A DNA stretch of 6,251 bases from Pseudolabrys sp. (lineage in GTDB: Bacteria; Pseudomonadota; Alphaproteobacteria; Rhizobiales; Xanthobacteraceae). Each line of letters begins with the position of its first letter. Positions within the stretch are counted from its first letter, which is position 1. The stretch spans positions 1 to 6,251 of the forward strand of contig JAFAQJ010000131.1 of the NCBI GenBank assembly GCA_019246455.1, read 5' to 3'. The notes beneath the pieces are model-generated. The model was not told where the DNA came from, made no database searches, and saw nothing but the letters and a program-made list of their open reading frames with translations. The position numbers and the translations under genes were made by a program. Positions 1 through 6,251 of the stretch are shown piece after piece.

Positions 1-172
1 GCGTCGTGAAACGCGATTGCCCCGGTCGCCGGCGATCGAGCTCACGCTGGACGTCCGCGGCTGTCAGTGGAATCCGCGGCGGAACCCCATCGACCACGCA
101 GCCGATCGCCGGCCCGTGGCTTTCGCCAAAGGTCGTAAAGCGGAAAAGATGGCCGAACGTGTTGAACGACAT
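1..172 (-). CDS. aroC: Chorismate synthase, N-terminal part (runs off left edge)
   Basis: The minus strand from an ATG at 172-170 stays open for 57 codons to the window edge. The protein begins [20 protein letters not shown], continues with [12 protein letters not shown] and ends in [14 protein letters not shown]. These are hallmark N-terminal motifs of chorismate synthase: GESHG with its conserved His, and the RRRPGQS segment involved in substrate and FMN binding. The enzyme converts 5-enolpyruvylshikimate-3-phosphate to chorismate in the cytoplasm, using reduced FMN as cofactor; it is the last step of the shikimate pathway. The start matches the family's usual start, and a weak purine stretch (GAAAG) lies a few bases upstream on that strand. 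About 300 further residues must lie outside the window. The gene is divergent from the synthetase and probably not functionally part of that cluster. Identity is very secure. The leftward gene is easily overlooked because it has no stop codon in the window. Confidence 0.96.
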   Translation of the reverse strand, partial: MSFNTFGHLFRFTTFGESHGPAIGCVVDGVPPRIPLTAADVQRELDRRRPGQSRFTT

Positions 173-309
173 TGGATTCTTTCGGGATTCTCTCGCGCGC
201 GGTTGTCGTAGCGGCGCAACCCCCACCGGTCAAACAAGCCTCAATTTGGCGGCTAACGGCCTCGGATTTCACGCTTTGCGCATGGCCCGGCGCAAAAAAC
301 AACGCCGAT

Positions 310-346
310 CTGAACAGCCATTAATGACAACCTGAATGCTCATTAA
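310..346. promoter_or_regulatory. Tandem operator-like repeat, CTGAA-N4-CATTAA, period 22 bp
   Basis: CTGAA at 310-314 followed by CATTAA at 319-324 is repeated as CTGAA at 332-336 and CATTAA at 341-346. Both parts are offset by exactly 22 bases, and 11 of 15 positions match. The first CATTAA extends to the perfect palindrome CATTAATG (319-326). TTAATGA (321-327) also forms a 7-base inverted repeat with TCATTAA (340-346), with 12 bases between the arms. A spacing of about two helical turns would place two regulator dimers on the same DNA face. The site is in the AT-rich core between aroC and the synthetase gene and could control either. The repeat itself is seen directly; the operator role is inference and the regulator is unknown. 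Confidence 0.4.
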
Positions 347-443
347 CATATTGAAATAACAGCACTTTTTTCGATTTCTTCATTGCCGGTTCAGGTTGGA
401 TCCTCTACATACGTCGCGGGCATGGGGGACCTTCCCGGCTGCC

Positions 444-448
444 GAGGA
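444..448 (+). promoter_or_regulatory. Ribosome binding site of the synthetase gene
   Basis: GAGGA sits five bases before the ATG at 454-456 and is a good match to the anti-Shine-Dalgarno core. It supports 454 as the true start. An ATG at 422-424 is out of frame with the synthetase. Confidence 0.7.
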
Positions 449-453
449 TTGCA

Positions 454-3400
454 ATGCATCAGCCTGCCGACATCCGCCGCTTAAGCGCTCATTCGACGAG
501 CGACGGCAAAGTCGTCGAACTGCGCCACGTCGACGGACTGCGCGATGTCGTCGAGCCGATCGAGCGCCGCCTTAACCAGTCGCGGGTGGTGGTGCGCGAG
601 CATGCCAACAATGCCGTGCGTTGGAAAATCGGCGAGCGGCTCAATCACGTACTGGAAGACGCCTGCGTACGCTTTGCCGGCAGCGATGCCGTCGTCACCG
701 ATGACGTCACGCTGACTTATCGCGAACTCGACCGCCGCGCCAACCAGGTCGCGCGTCACCTCATCGACAGCGGCGTGAAACCGGGCGACCGGGTCGGCTT
801 GCTGTTCGACAAGTCGGCCGAAACCTACGTCGCGATGCTCGCGGTGATGAAGGCGAATGCCGCCTATGTGCCGCTGGACTCCGCGTTCCCGATTGAGCGC
901 GTACGTTTCATCATCGGTGACGCCGAAATTTCGGCGCTGGTGTCGATGTCGAATTTCGAGCAGCGGCTGAGCGCGCTCGACGTCAACAAGATCTTCATCG
1001 ACTGCGACACGCGCGCGATCGACCGTAAATCCGTCGAACCCGTCACCGAGGCCGGGACGAGTTACGATCCGACCTGCTACATCATCTATACCTCCGGCAC
1101 GACTGGTAATCCGAAAGGGGTCGCCGTCAGCCACGCTTCGATCTGCAATTTCGTGCGCGTCGCTTCGGAACTCTATGGCTACGCGCCGGGCGACCGTGTC
1201 TATCAGGGCATGACCATTGCCTTCGATTTCTCGATCGAGGAAATCTGGGTGCCGCTGCTCGCGGGCGCGACGCTCGTTCCGGCGCGTGCCGGCGCCACCA
1301 TGATCGGCGACGAGCTCGCCGACTTCCTGCGCGACAACCACGTCACCGTGATGGCGTGCTGCCCGACTTTGCTCGCGACCATCGAGCAGGATCTGCCGCA
1401 ACTGCGTATCCTTTTGGTCGGCGGCGAAGCCTGCCCGCTGAACCTGGTGCAGCGCTGGTATCGCCCAGGCCGCCGAATCCTCAATTCCTACGGCCCGACT
1501 GAAGCCACCGTCACCGCGACGCTGACCGAATTGAAGCCGGACAAGCCGGTGACCATCGGCATTCCGCTGTCGACCTATTCGATCGTCATCCTCGATCCGC
1601 TCAAGGACGAACTGGTCAAGAACGGCGAGCTGGGCGAAATCGGCATTGCCGGCGCCGGCGTGGCGATCGGCTATATCAACCGCGACGAACTGACGATGAA
1701 GAAGTTCGTGCGCGACTTCATCGGTATCGACAACAATCCGTCAGGGCGCATCTATCGTACCGGCGACCTCGGCCGCATCGACGACAACGGCGAGATCGAA
1801 TATCGAGGCCGCATCGACACCCAGGTCAAGATCCGCGGCTACCGCATCGAATTGAACGAAATCGAAGCCGTCCTACTCGACCTGCCGCAGATCGCGCAGG
1901 CCGCCGTCACCACCTTCGAGCCCGACCCAGGCGTGACCGAAATTGTCGCCTATTACGCGCTTAAGCAAGGCGCCGAACTGCCGCGCGAAGAGATCTCGCG
2001 GGCGCTGCGCGCCAAGTTGCCATCCTACATGGTGCCGGCCTTCCTCGAGCAGCTCGACGTCATTCCGATGACGTTGAGCAATAAGGCCGATCACAAGAAG
2101 TTGCCAAAGCCACAGATGCCGCGCTTCGCAGCGGCGCAAGGCTATGCCGCGCCGAAGAGCGACACCGAACGCACGTTGGCCGAAGCAATTGCGGCCGTCC
2201 TCGGTGTCGATCGCGTCTCGATCGAGCATCATTTCTTCGACGACCTCGGCGCCAACTCGCTGCTGATGGCGCGGGTTTGCGCCCGCATCCGCCAGGTGCC
2301 GGGAATGTCGAACATTTCGATGCGTGACATCTACACCAACCCGACGGTCGCCGAGTTGGCCGACTATCTCGACAAGGCGGTCGAAGGCTTCGTCGCGACG
2401 AAGCCCGAGCCGTTCCATGTCCCGTCGACGCTGTCTTATGTGACCTGCGGCGCGCTGCAACTTGCTTTCTATGCCATTTATGCCCTGTTCGGCCTGTGGG
2501 TGCTCGACGTCGGTTACGAATGGACCGTCGCAGCCATCGGCGCGCTGGAGCTGTATGTCCGCGCCGTTATCTTCGCCGCGGTGTCGTTTGCGACGCTGAC
2601 CGGCATCTCGATCCTCGCCAAGTGGCTGCTGGTCGGCCGCTTTACCGCGCGCTCGATCCCGATCTGGAGCTTCGATTATTTCCGCTTCTGGGTCGTCAAG
2701 ACCATGATGCGCACCTCGCCGGTGATCCCGTTTGCCGGCACGCCGATCTACAACGCCTACCTGCGCCTAATGGGGGCGAGGATCGGCAGCGGCGCCGTGA
2801 TCTCCTGCCGCTACGGGCCGATCTGCGCCGATATGCTCACGGTCGGCGACAACGCCATCCTGCGCAAGGACACCATCGTCCTCACCTATCGCGCGCAATC
2901 GAATTTCATCCACATCGGCCCGGTCGAGATCGGCGCCAACGCCTTTGTCGGCGAAGCGAGCGTGATCGATATCGACACCGCGATGGGCGACGACACCCAG
3001 CTTGGTCATGCTTCGTCGCTGCAAAGCGGGCAGCGCATTCCGGACGGCAAGCGCTTCCACGGCTCGCCCGCGATCGAGACCGCATCGGACTACTGCCCAA
3101 TCGAGAGCCGCGAGATCGGCGCGCTGCGCGCGGCGTTCTATGTCGGGCTCGAACTCGCCGCGCTGTTCCTCGTCGCGGTGCCGGCACCGATCTTCGCCTA
3201 CCGCCTGTGGGATCAATATTCAGCTGCGTCGAGCTTTGGCCTTGCCGGTGTCTCGACGCTCTCGCTGCTTGCGCTCTCAGCCGCTTTGTTCTTCGGCTCG
3301 ATCGTCGTCGGCCTTGCCGCGGTCTACGCGGTCCCGCGCCTGTGCATGCTGTTCCTGAAGCCCGGCGTCACCTATCCCGCCTACGGCTTCCACTACCTGA

Positions 3401-4593
3401 TGCAGAGCATCATCTTCCGCGTCAGCAATTCCGAATTCTTCTGCGTGTTGTTCGGCGACAGCGCGTTCGTGACGACCTTCATGCGATATGTCGGCTGGAA
3501 CCTGAACAAGGTGTTCCAGACCGGTTCAAACATGGGCACCAACCAGCGCCATGACAATCCGTTCCTGTGCAACATCGGCTCCGGCACGATGGTCTCGGAC
3601 GGCCTGTCGATGATCAACATGCATGCCAGCGCGACCTCGTTCCAGCTTGCGGAGTCGAAGATCGGCGACAACAATTATCTCGGCAACGACATCTTCTATC
3701 CGCCGAATGGCAAGACCGGCGCCAATGTCCTGCTCGGCACCAAGACCATGATCCCGATCGACGGTCCGGTGCGCGAGAACTGCGGCTTGCTCGGTGCGCC
3801 GGCCTTCGAAATCCCGCGCATGGTCGACCGCGACCGCGACATGAACGCCTCGATCGACGAGGAAACGCGCCGCACCCGCCTGCGGCAGAAGAACGCCTAC
3901 AACTTCGTCACGGCGCTGCTTTTCCTCGCCAGCCGCTGGATGTCGTTGTTCGCCGCGCTGGTCGTGTGGGAAATCGCGCTGGTCAATTACGACCGCTTCG
4001 GCGCGTTGGCGCTGTTGGCTGCGACTGTCGCCATCACCTTGGGCTCGATTGCGATGTTTGTTTTGATCGAGCGCGCCTCGCTTGCCTTCAAGCGGTTGGA
4101 GCCGAAGCTCGCCTCGATCTATGACCCCTATTTCTGGTTCCACGAGCGACACTGGAAGCTGTCGGAATCGCCGATCACCCGGTTGTTCTCCGGCACGCCG
4201 TTCCGCACCATGATGTTCCGCGCGATGGGCATGAAGATCGGTGCCAAAGTATTCGATTGCGGCCGCTCGATCACCGAGCGCACGCTCACCCAGGTCGGCG
4301 ACTACGCCAACATCAACGAAGGTGCGGTGCTTCAAGCCCACTCGCTTGAGGAAGGCGTATTCAAGTCGGACCACGTGCGTCTCGGCAATGGCTGCTCGGT
4401 CGGTCCGGGCGCCTTCGTGCACTACGGCGTCACGATGGGCGATCACGTCGTGCTCGATGCCGATTCGTTCCTGATGAAGGGTGAAGTGCTCGACAACTAC
4501 ACCGGCTGGCGCGGCAACCCGGCCAGGATGGTGCGTGGTGGCGTCGCGCCGGCGGCACCTGAGGCGTTCGAGCCGAGGATGGCCGCCGAGTAA
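454..4593 (+). CDS. Pls/PosA-type membrane nonribosomal peptide synthetase
   Basis: A 1379-residue single-module synthetase, close to the length of Streptomyces epsilon-poly-L-lysine synthetase. After a lead of about 65 residues comes a full A domain: LTYRELD 87-93, AAYVPLD 136-142, YTSGTTGNPKG 212-222, FDFS 257-260, NSYGPTE 344-350, YRTGDL 434-439, GRIDTQVKIRGYRIE 452-466, LPSYMVP 522-528 and Lys544. The carrier domain carries DDLGANSLL, with Ser602 as the phosphopantetheine site. The C-terminal half alternates three hydrophobic pairs (about 660-727, 891-958, 1150-1205) with three beta-helix-like, acetyltransferase-related domains (about 772-875, 1012-1120, 1257-1360). In Pls such domains link amino acids iteratively at the membrane; there is no HHxxxDG condensation domain and no thioesterase. 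An even number of helices before each soluble domain keeps all of them cytoplasmic. The A domain selects an alpha-amino acid (Asp258), perhaps a cationic one. The family is secure; the product is not known. Confidence 0.93.
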   Translation: MHQPADIRRLSAHSTSDGKVVELRHVDGLRDVVEPIERRLNQSRVVVREHANNAVRWKIGERLNHVLEDACVRFAGSDAVVTDDVTLTYRELDRRANQVARHLIDSGVKPGDRVGLLFDKSAETYVAMLAVMKANAAYVPLDSAFPIERVRFIIGDAEISALVSMSNFEQRLSALDVNKIFIDCDTRAIDRKSVEPVTEAGTSYDPTCYIIYTSGTTGNPKGVAVSHASICNFVRVASELYGYAPGDRVYQGMTIAFDFSIEEIWVPLLAGATLVPARAGATMIGDELADFLRDNHVTVMACCPTLLATIEQDLPQLRILLVGGEACPLNLVQRWYRPGRRILNSYGPTEATVTATLTELKPDKPVTIGIPLSTYSIVILDPLKDELVKNGELGEIGIAGAGVAIGYINRDELTMKKFVRDFIGIDNNPSGRIYRTGDLGRIDDNGEIEYRGRIDTQVKIRGYRIELNEIEAVLLDLPQIAQAAVTTFEPDPGVTEIVAYYALKQGAELPREEISRALRAKLPSYMVPAFLEQLDVIPMTLSNKADHKKLPKPQMPRFAAAQGYAAPKSDTERTLAEAIAAVLGVDRVSIEHHFFDDLGANSLLMARVCARIRQVPGMSNISMRDIYTNPTVAELADYLDKAVEGFVATKPEPFHVPSTLSYVTCGALQLAFYAIYALFGLWVLDVGYEWTVAAIGALELYVRAVIFAAVSFATLTGISILAKWLLVGRFTARSIPIWSFDYFRFWVVKTMMRTSPVIPFAGTPIYNAYLRLMGARIGSGAVISCRYGPICADMLTVGDNAILRKDTIVLTYRAQSNFIHIGPVEIGANAFVGEASVIDIDTAMGDDTQLGHASSLQSGQRIPDGKRFHGSPAIETASDYCPIESREIGALRAAFYVGLELAALFLVAVPAPIFAYRLWDQYSAASSFGLAGVSTLSLLALSAALFFGSIVVGLAAVYAVPRLCMLFLKPGVTYPAYGFHYLMQSIIFRVSNSEFFCVLFGDSAFVTTFMRYVGWNLNKVFQTGSNMGTNQRHDNPFLCNIGSGTMVSDGLSMINMHASATSFQLAESKIGDNNYLGNDIFYPPNGKTGANVLLGTKTMIPIDGPVRENCGLLGAPAFEIPRMVDRDRDMNASIDEETRRTRLRQKNAYNFVTALLFLASRWMSLFAALVVWEIALVNYDRFGALALLAATVAITLGSIAMFVLIERASLAFKRLEPKLASIYDPYFWFHERHWKLSESPITRLFSGTPFRTMMFRAMGMKIGAKVFDCGRSITERTLTQVGDYANINEGAVLQAHSLEEGVFKSDHVRLGNGCSVGPGAFVHYGVTMGDHVVLDADSFLMKGEVLDNYTGWRGNPARMVRGGVAPAAPEAFEPRMAAE

Positions 4594-4608
4594 CCGGCCG
4601 AAACCTCC

Positions 4609-5220
4609 ATGACCGGCGAGCTGTCGCAGGCACTGCAAACGCTCGCCCCATCCGGCTTCCTGATCGGCTGCCGCGAGATCGCGTTCGGCGACGAATCCGC
4701 GCTGCTCGACGCGGAAATGCGCTCGATGGCCTCGCGCAGCATCGTGGCCCGTCGCGCGAGCGGAGCGGCGCGCATCGTTGCGCGGCAGTTGTTGACGCAA
4801 CTCGCCCTTCCAGCAGCCGCCGTCCTGAGAAACGTAAGCGGTGCTCCGGTTTGGCCACAAGGCGTGATCGGATCGCTTGCCCACGACGATCAGATCGCCG
4901 TCGCCATCATCGGAAAAACAGGCGGCTTCAGTCGCGTCGGCATCGATATCGAGCCGGTCGAACCATTAGCGCAGGATGTCGTCGACGTCGTGATGACGGC
5001 AAGCGAACAGCGCAATATCTCTGACGCGATCGAGCGCAAGCTGTTGTTCTGCGCCAAGGAAGCCGTTTACAAGGCGTCACATCCGGCCGACGGGGAATTC
5101 CTCGAATATCACGATATCGAAGTCGACCTGCCCGGCCGGCAGGCCTTCGCGCGAACCGGCGGCGTGTTTGAGCTTCGCACTTGCATGTCTTCGCACCTCG
5201 TCGCATTAGCGCTGGCATGA
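4609..5220 (+). CDS. 4'-phosphopantetheinyl transferase, EntD/Sfp type
   Basis: A 203-residue protein that moves the phosphopantetheine arm of coenzyme A onto a carrier-protein serine, turning apo-synthetase into its active form in the cytoplasm. Family motifs in order are an Arg-rich N-terminal stretch (49-66), WPQGVIGSLAHD (82-93), VGIDIEP (110-116) and FCAKEAVYKA (147-156). Asp113, Glu115 and Glu151 are the expected magnesium ligands, and Lys150 and Lys155 belong to the conserved KEAxYK signature. The length is slightly below the usual 210-240 but the domain looks complete. It starts 15 bases after the synthetase stop. Only a weak GAAA lies upstream, so expression probably relies on translational coupling. 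Its obvious partner is Ser602 of the synthetase; whether it also serves other carriers cannot be told. The family call is secure. Confidence 0.93.
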   Translation: MTGELSQALQTLAPSGFLIGCREIAFGDESALLDAEMRSMASRSIVARRASGAARIVARQLLTQLALPAAAVLRNVSGAPVWPQGVIGSLAHDDQIAVAIIGKTGGFSRVGIDIEPVEPLAQDVVDVVMTASEQRNISDAIERKLLFCAKEAVYKASHPADGEFLEYHDIEVDLPGRQAFARTGGVFELRTCMSSHLVALALA

Positions 5221-6251
5221 ACATCCCGGCCCAGGTCGTCGGAACTCGCGACGCTAATAGCTACGACTTTGTGCGCTTTTGCGCCGCATCCTGCGTGTTG
5301 TTCAGCCATCACTTCGACCTTGCGGGTTTCGCCGAGCCCGTGGTGCCGGGGTTGGGTGAAGATTTTGGTGAACTCGGCGTCGAGATCTTCTTCTGCTTGA
5401 GCGGCTTTCTAATCTACCTGTCGCTGCAGCGATCACGTAGCTGGGTGCGCTTCGCCGCCGCGCGCGTGCTGCGCATTTTCCCCAATCTTTTGTTCGTGCT
5501 CCTCGTGTCTTCCGTTGCGACGTTCGTCTGGTACCGCAACGAGCCGCATGCCGGCGATCATGTCACCTACGTCATCGATAACCTGCTGATGTTCTTCGAC
5601 GGCGTGACCTTCGAAATCCCCGGCATTTTCACGGATGCCGTGCGACAGTCGGTCAATGATCCGTTATGGACGCTGCCTTACGAGCTGTGGCTTTACGTGC
5701 TGCTCGCGCTGCTCTTCCTTGCCGGCGCGCGAGCACCGATTCTCACTCTTATTGCCGCGGCAGTAATCGGCTTCGCTTATGCCCGCGCCGACATCGACGA
5801 CTTCGATATAGGCCGATTCGAAAGTTACGAATTTCTACGACTCGGCTCCTATTTTCTGGCCGGCGCGGTAATCGCGGTGGTCTGGCCGCGCATCAAGAGC
5901 CACGCCATCGCATTCGGCGCGGCGGGGCTCGTCGCCCTCTTCATCCTCGGCCAATTGTTACCCCAGGACACGATCCTCGACGCATTGGCGCTGGCTCTGG
6001 CCGTGATCGGTCTCGGCAGCTCACGCGCGATGGCGTGGTTCGCGAAAGGGGGCGACGCCTCCTACGGCATGTATATCTTCGCCTGGCCGGTCCAGCAGTT
6101 CGCGCTTTTGCTGATTGCGCCGTTCTGGCTGTCGCTCGCTGCCGCTTTCGCTGTTACGGCGGCCATCGGCTACGCGACGTGGCACACTTTCGAAAACCGG
6201 CTGATGGCCTATCCCGACCGAGTCGCCCGCTACGCGTATCGCGTCAGCGTG
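5217..6251 (+). CDS. Membrane acyltransferase, family 3 (OafA/YrhL-like), 3' end missing
   Basis: The ATG at 5217-5219 overlaps the stop of the transferase gene (ATGA). The frame stays open for 345 codons to the window edge, so the C-terminus is not visible. The protein is strongly hydrophobic with about eight to ten likely membrane helices. It shows acyltransferase-3 hallmarks: an Arg20 to His31 pair spaced as R-x10-H (YDFVRF...FSHHF), GVEIFFCLSGFLIYL (54-68), DPLWTLPYELW (148-158) and YGMYIFAWPVQQ (283-294). Proteins of this family move acetyl or other acyl groups across the inner membrane onto surface sugars, O-antigen, peptidoglycan, lipids or antibiotics. Co-translation with the synthetase and its activator suggests it modifies the same product, but a polysaccharide substrate is equally possible. 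No Shine-Dalgarno is visible, which fits coupling through the overlap. The gene family is secure; the substrate is unknown. Confidence 0.9.
   Translation, partial: MNIPAQVVGTRDANSYDFVRFCAASCVLFSHHFDLAGFAEPVVPGLGEDFGELGVEIFFCLSGFLIYLSLQRSRSWVRFAAARVLRIFPNLLFVLLVSSVATFVWYRNEPHAGDHVTYVIDNLLMFFDGVTFEIPGIFTDAVRQSVNDPLWTLPYELWLYVLLALLFLAGARAPILTLIAAAVIGFAYARADIDDFDIGRFESYEFLRLGSYFLAGAVIAVVWPRIKSHAIAFGAAGLVALFILGQLLPQDTILDALALALAVIGLGSSRAMAWFAKGGDASYGMYIFAWPVQQFALLLIAPFWLSLAAAFAVTAAIGYATWHTFENRLMAYPDRVARYAYRVSV

Larger units (their letters stand above)
173..453. other. Divergent intergenic region between aroC and the synthetase
   Basis: These 281 bases separate two divergent genes, so they should hold the promoters of both. 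The part near aroC is GC-rich. Roughly 319-385 is clearly AT-rich compared with everything around it, which fits a promoter or regulator-binding zone. I see no convincing sigma-70 promoter. The best rightward candidate is TTGCCG (383-388) with a 17-base spacer to TACATA (406-411), and it is weak. TTGAAA at 351-356 has no good -10 partner. Short open frames here on both strands lack family resemblance, and I do not call them genes. Confidence 0.6.

Noticed and set aside
6..335. Plus-strand open frame of 109 codons, and an 86-codon minus-strand frame at 42-302
   Set aside because: Both overlap the recognisable aroC start in the wrong frame. Neither resembles a known protein.
319..346. TTAA half-sites considered as CtrA binding boxes
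   Set aside because: The alphaproteobacterial CtrA box is TTAA-N7-TTAA. Here the TTAA elements (321-324 and 343-346) are 18 bases apart.
366..371. Run of six T bases, considered as a rho-independent terminator
   Set aside because: No GC-rich stem precedes it on either strand, and both flanking genes point away from it, so a terminator is not expected.
481..1401. A 306-codon open frame on the minus strand
   Set aside because: It is antisense to the conserved adenylation motifs and has shadow-like composition.
2221..2270. EHHFFDD considered as a condensation-domain HHxxxDG motif
   Set aside because: It belongs to the carrier-domain core (FFDDLGANSLL with Ser602), and no other condensation-domain motifs are nearby.
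2496..3554. A 352-codon open frame on the plus strand
   Set aside because: It is a different frame inside the synthetase. Its product is extremely Arg-, Leu- and Pro-rich without domains, while the main frame shows continuous domain structure across the same bases.
3526..4884. A 452-codon open frame on the minus strand
   Set aside because: It lies opposite the synthetase and transferase genes, crosses their boundary, and its translation is a run of Arg, His, Asp and Glu typical of an antisense shadow in GC-rich coding DNA. No family motif is visible.
1..6251. tRNA or rRNA genes, CRISPR arrays, insertion sequences, attachment sites
   Set aside because: No regular repeat-spacer pattern, transposase motifs, terminal inverted repeats or cloverleaf-like segments were seen in reading the window.

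Overview
The window looks like a piece of a high-GC alphaproteobacterial chromosome, probably from the order Hyphomicrobiales (the Bradyrhizobium / Rhodopseudomonas side). The main support is the N-terminus of a leftward chorismate synthase at the left edge, which reads like the aroC product of that group as I remember it. The strong GC bias of third codon positions also fits. This placement is inference, not a database result.

Layout: (1) 1-172, minus strand: the first 57 codons of aroC, running off the left edge. (2) 173-453: a divergent intergenic region with an AT-rich core and a 22-bp-period tandem repeat that looks like an operator. (3) 454-4593, plus: a 1379-residue single-module nonribosomal peptide synthetase. 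Its order is adenylation (A), carrier (T), then three repeats of two membrane helices followed by a left-handed beta-helix-like domain. This is the Pls/PosA architecture known from epsilon-poly-L-lysine synthetase. (4) 4609-5220, plus: an EntD/Sfp-type 4'-phosphopantetheinyl transferase. (5) 5217 to the right edge, plus: an integral-membrane acyltransferase of family 3 (OafA/YrhL type), open at its 3' end.

Genes 3 to 5 are very tightly packed (15-nt gap, then an ATGA overlap) and form a likely operon. Proposed scheme: the transferase loads phosphopantetheine onto Ser602 of the synthetase, the A domain activates one amino acid, and the membrane-embedded C-terminal half iteratively joins it into a homopolymer or short oligomer without a classical condensation or thioesterase domain. 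The membrane acyltransferase may then modify the product or a surface glycan. The A-domain pocket as I aligned it by eye (DFEALGSVTK) has an acidic residue at GrsA position 239, compatible with a cationic amino acid such as lysine, ornithine or diaminobutyrate. The product is unknown. A polycation-type synthetase with its own activating enzyme and a possible decorating acyltransferase, next to a housekeeping shikimate-pathway gene, is the noteworthy system here.
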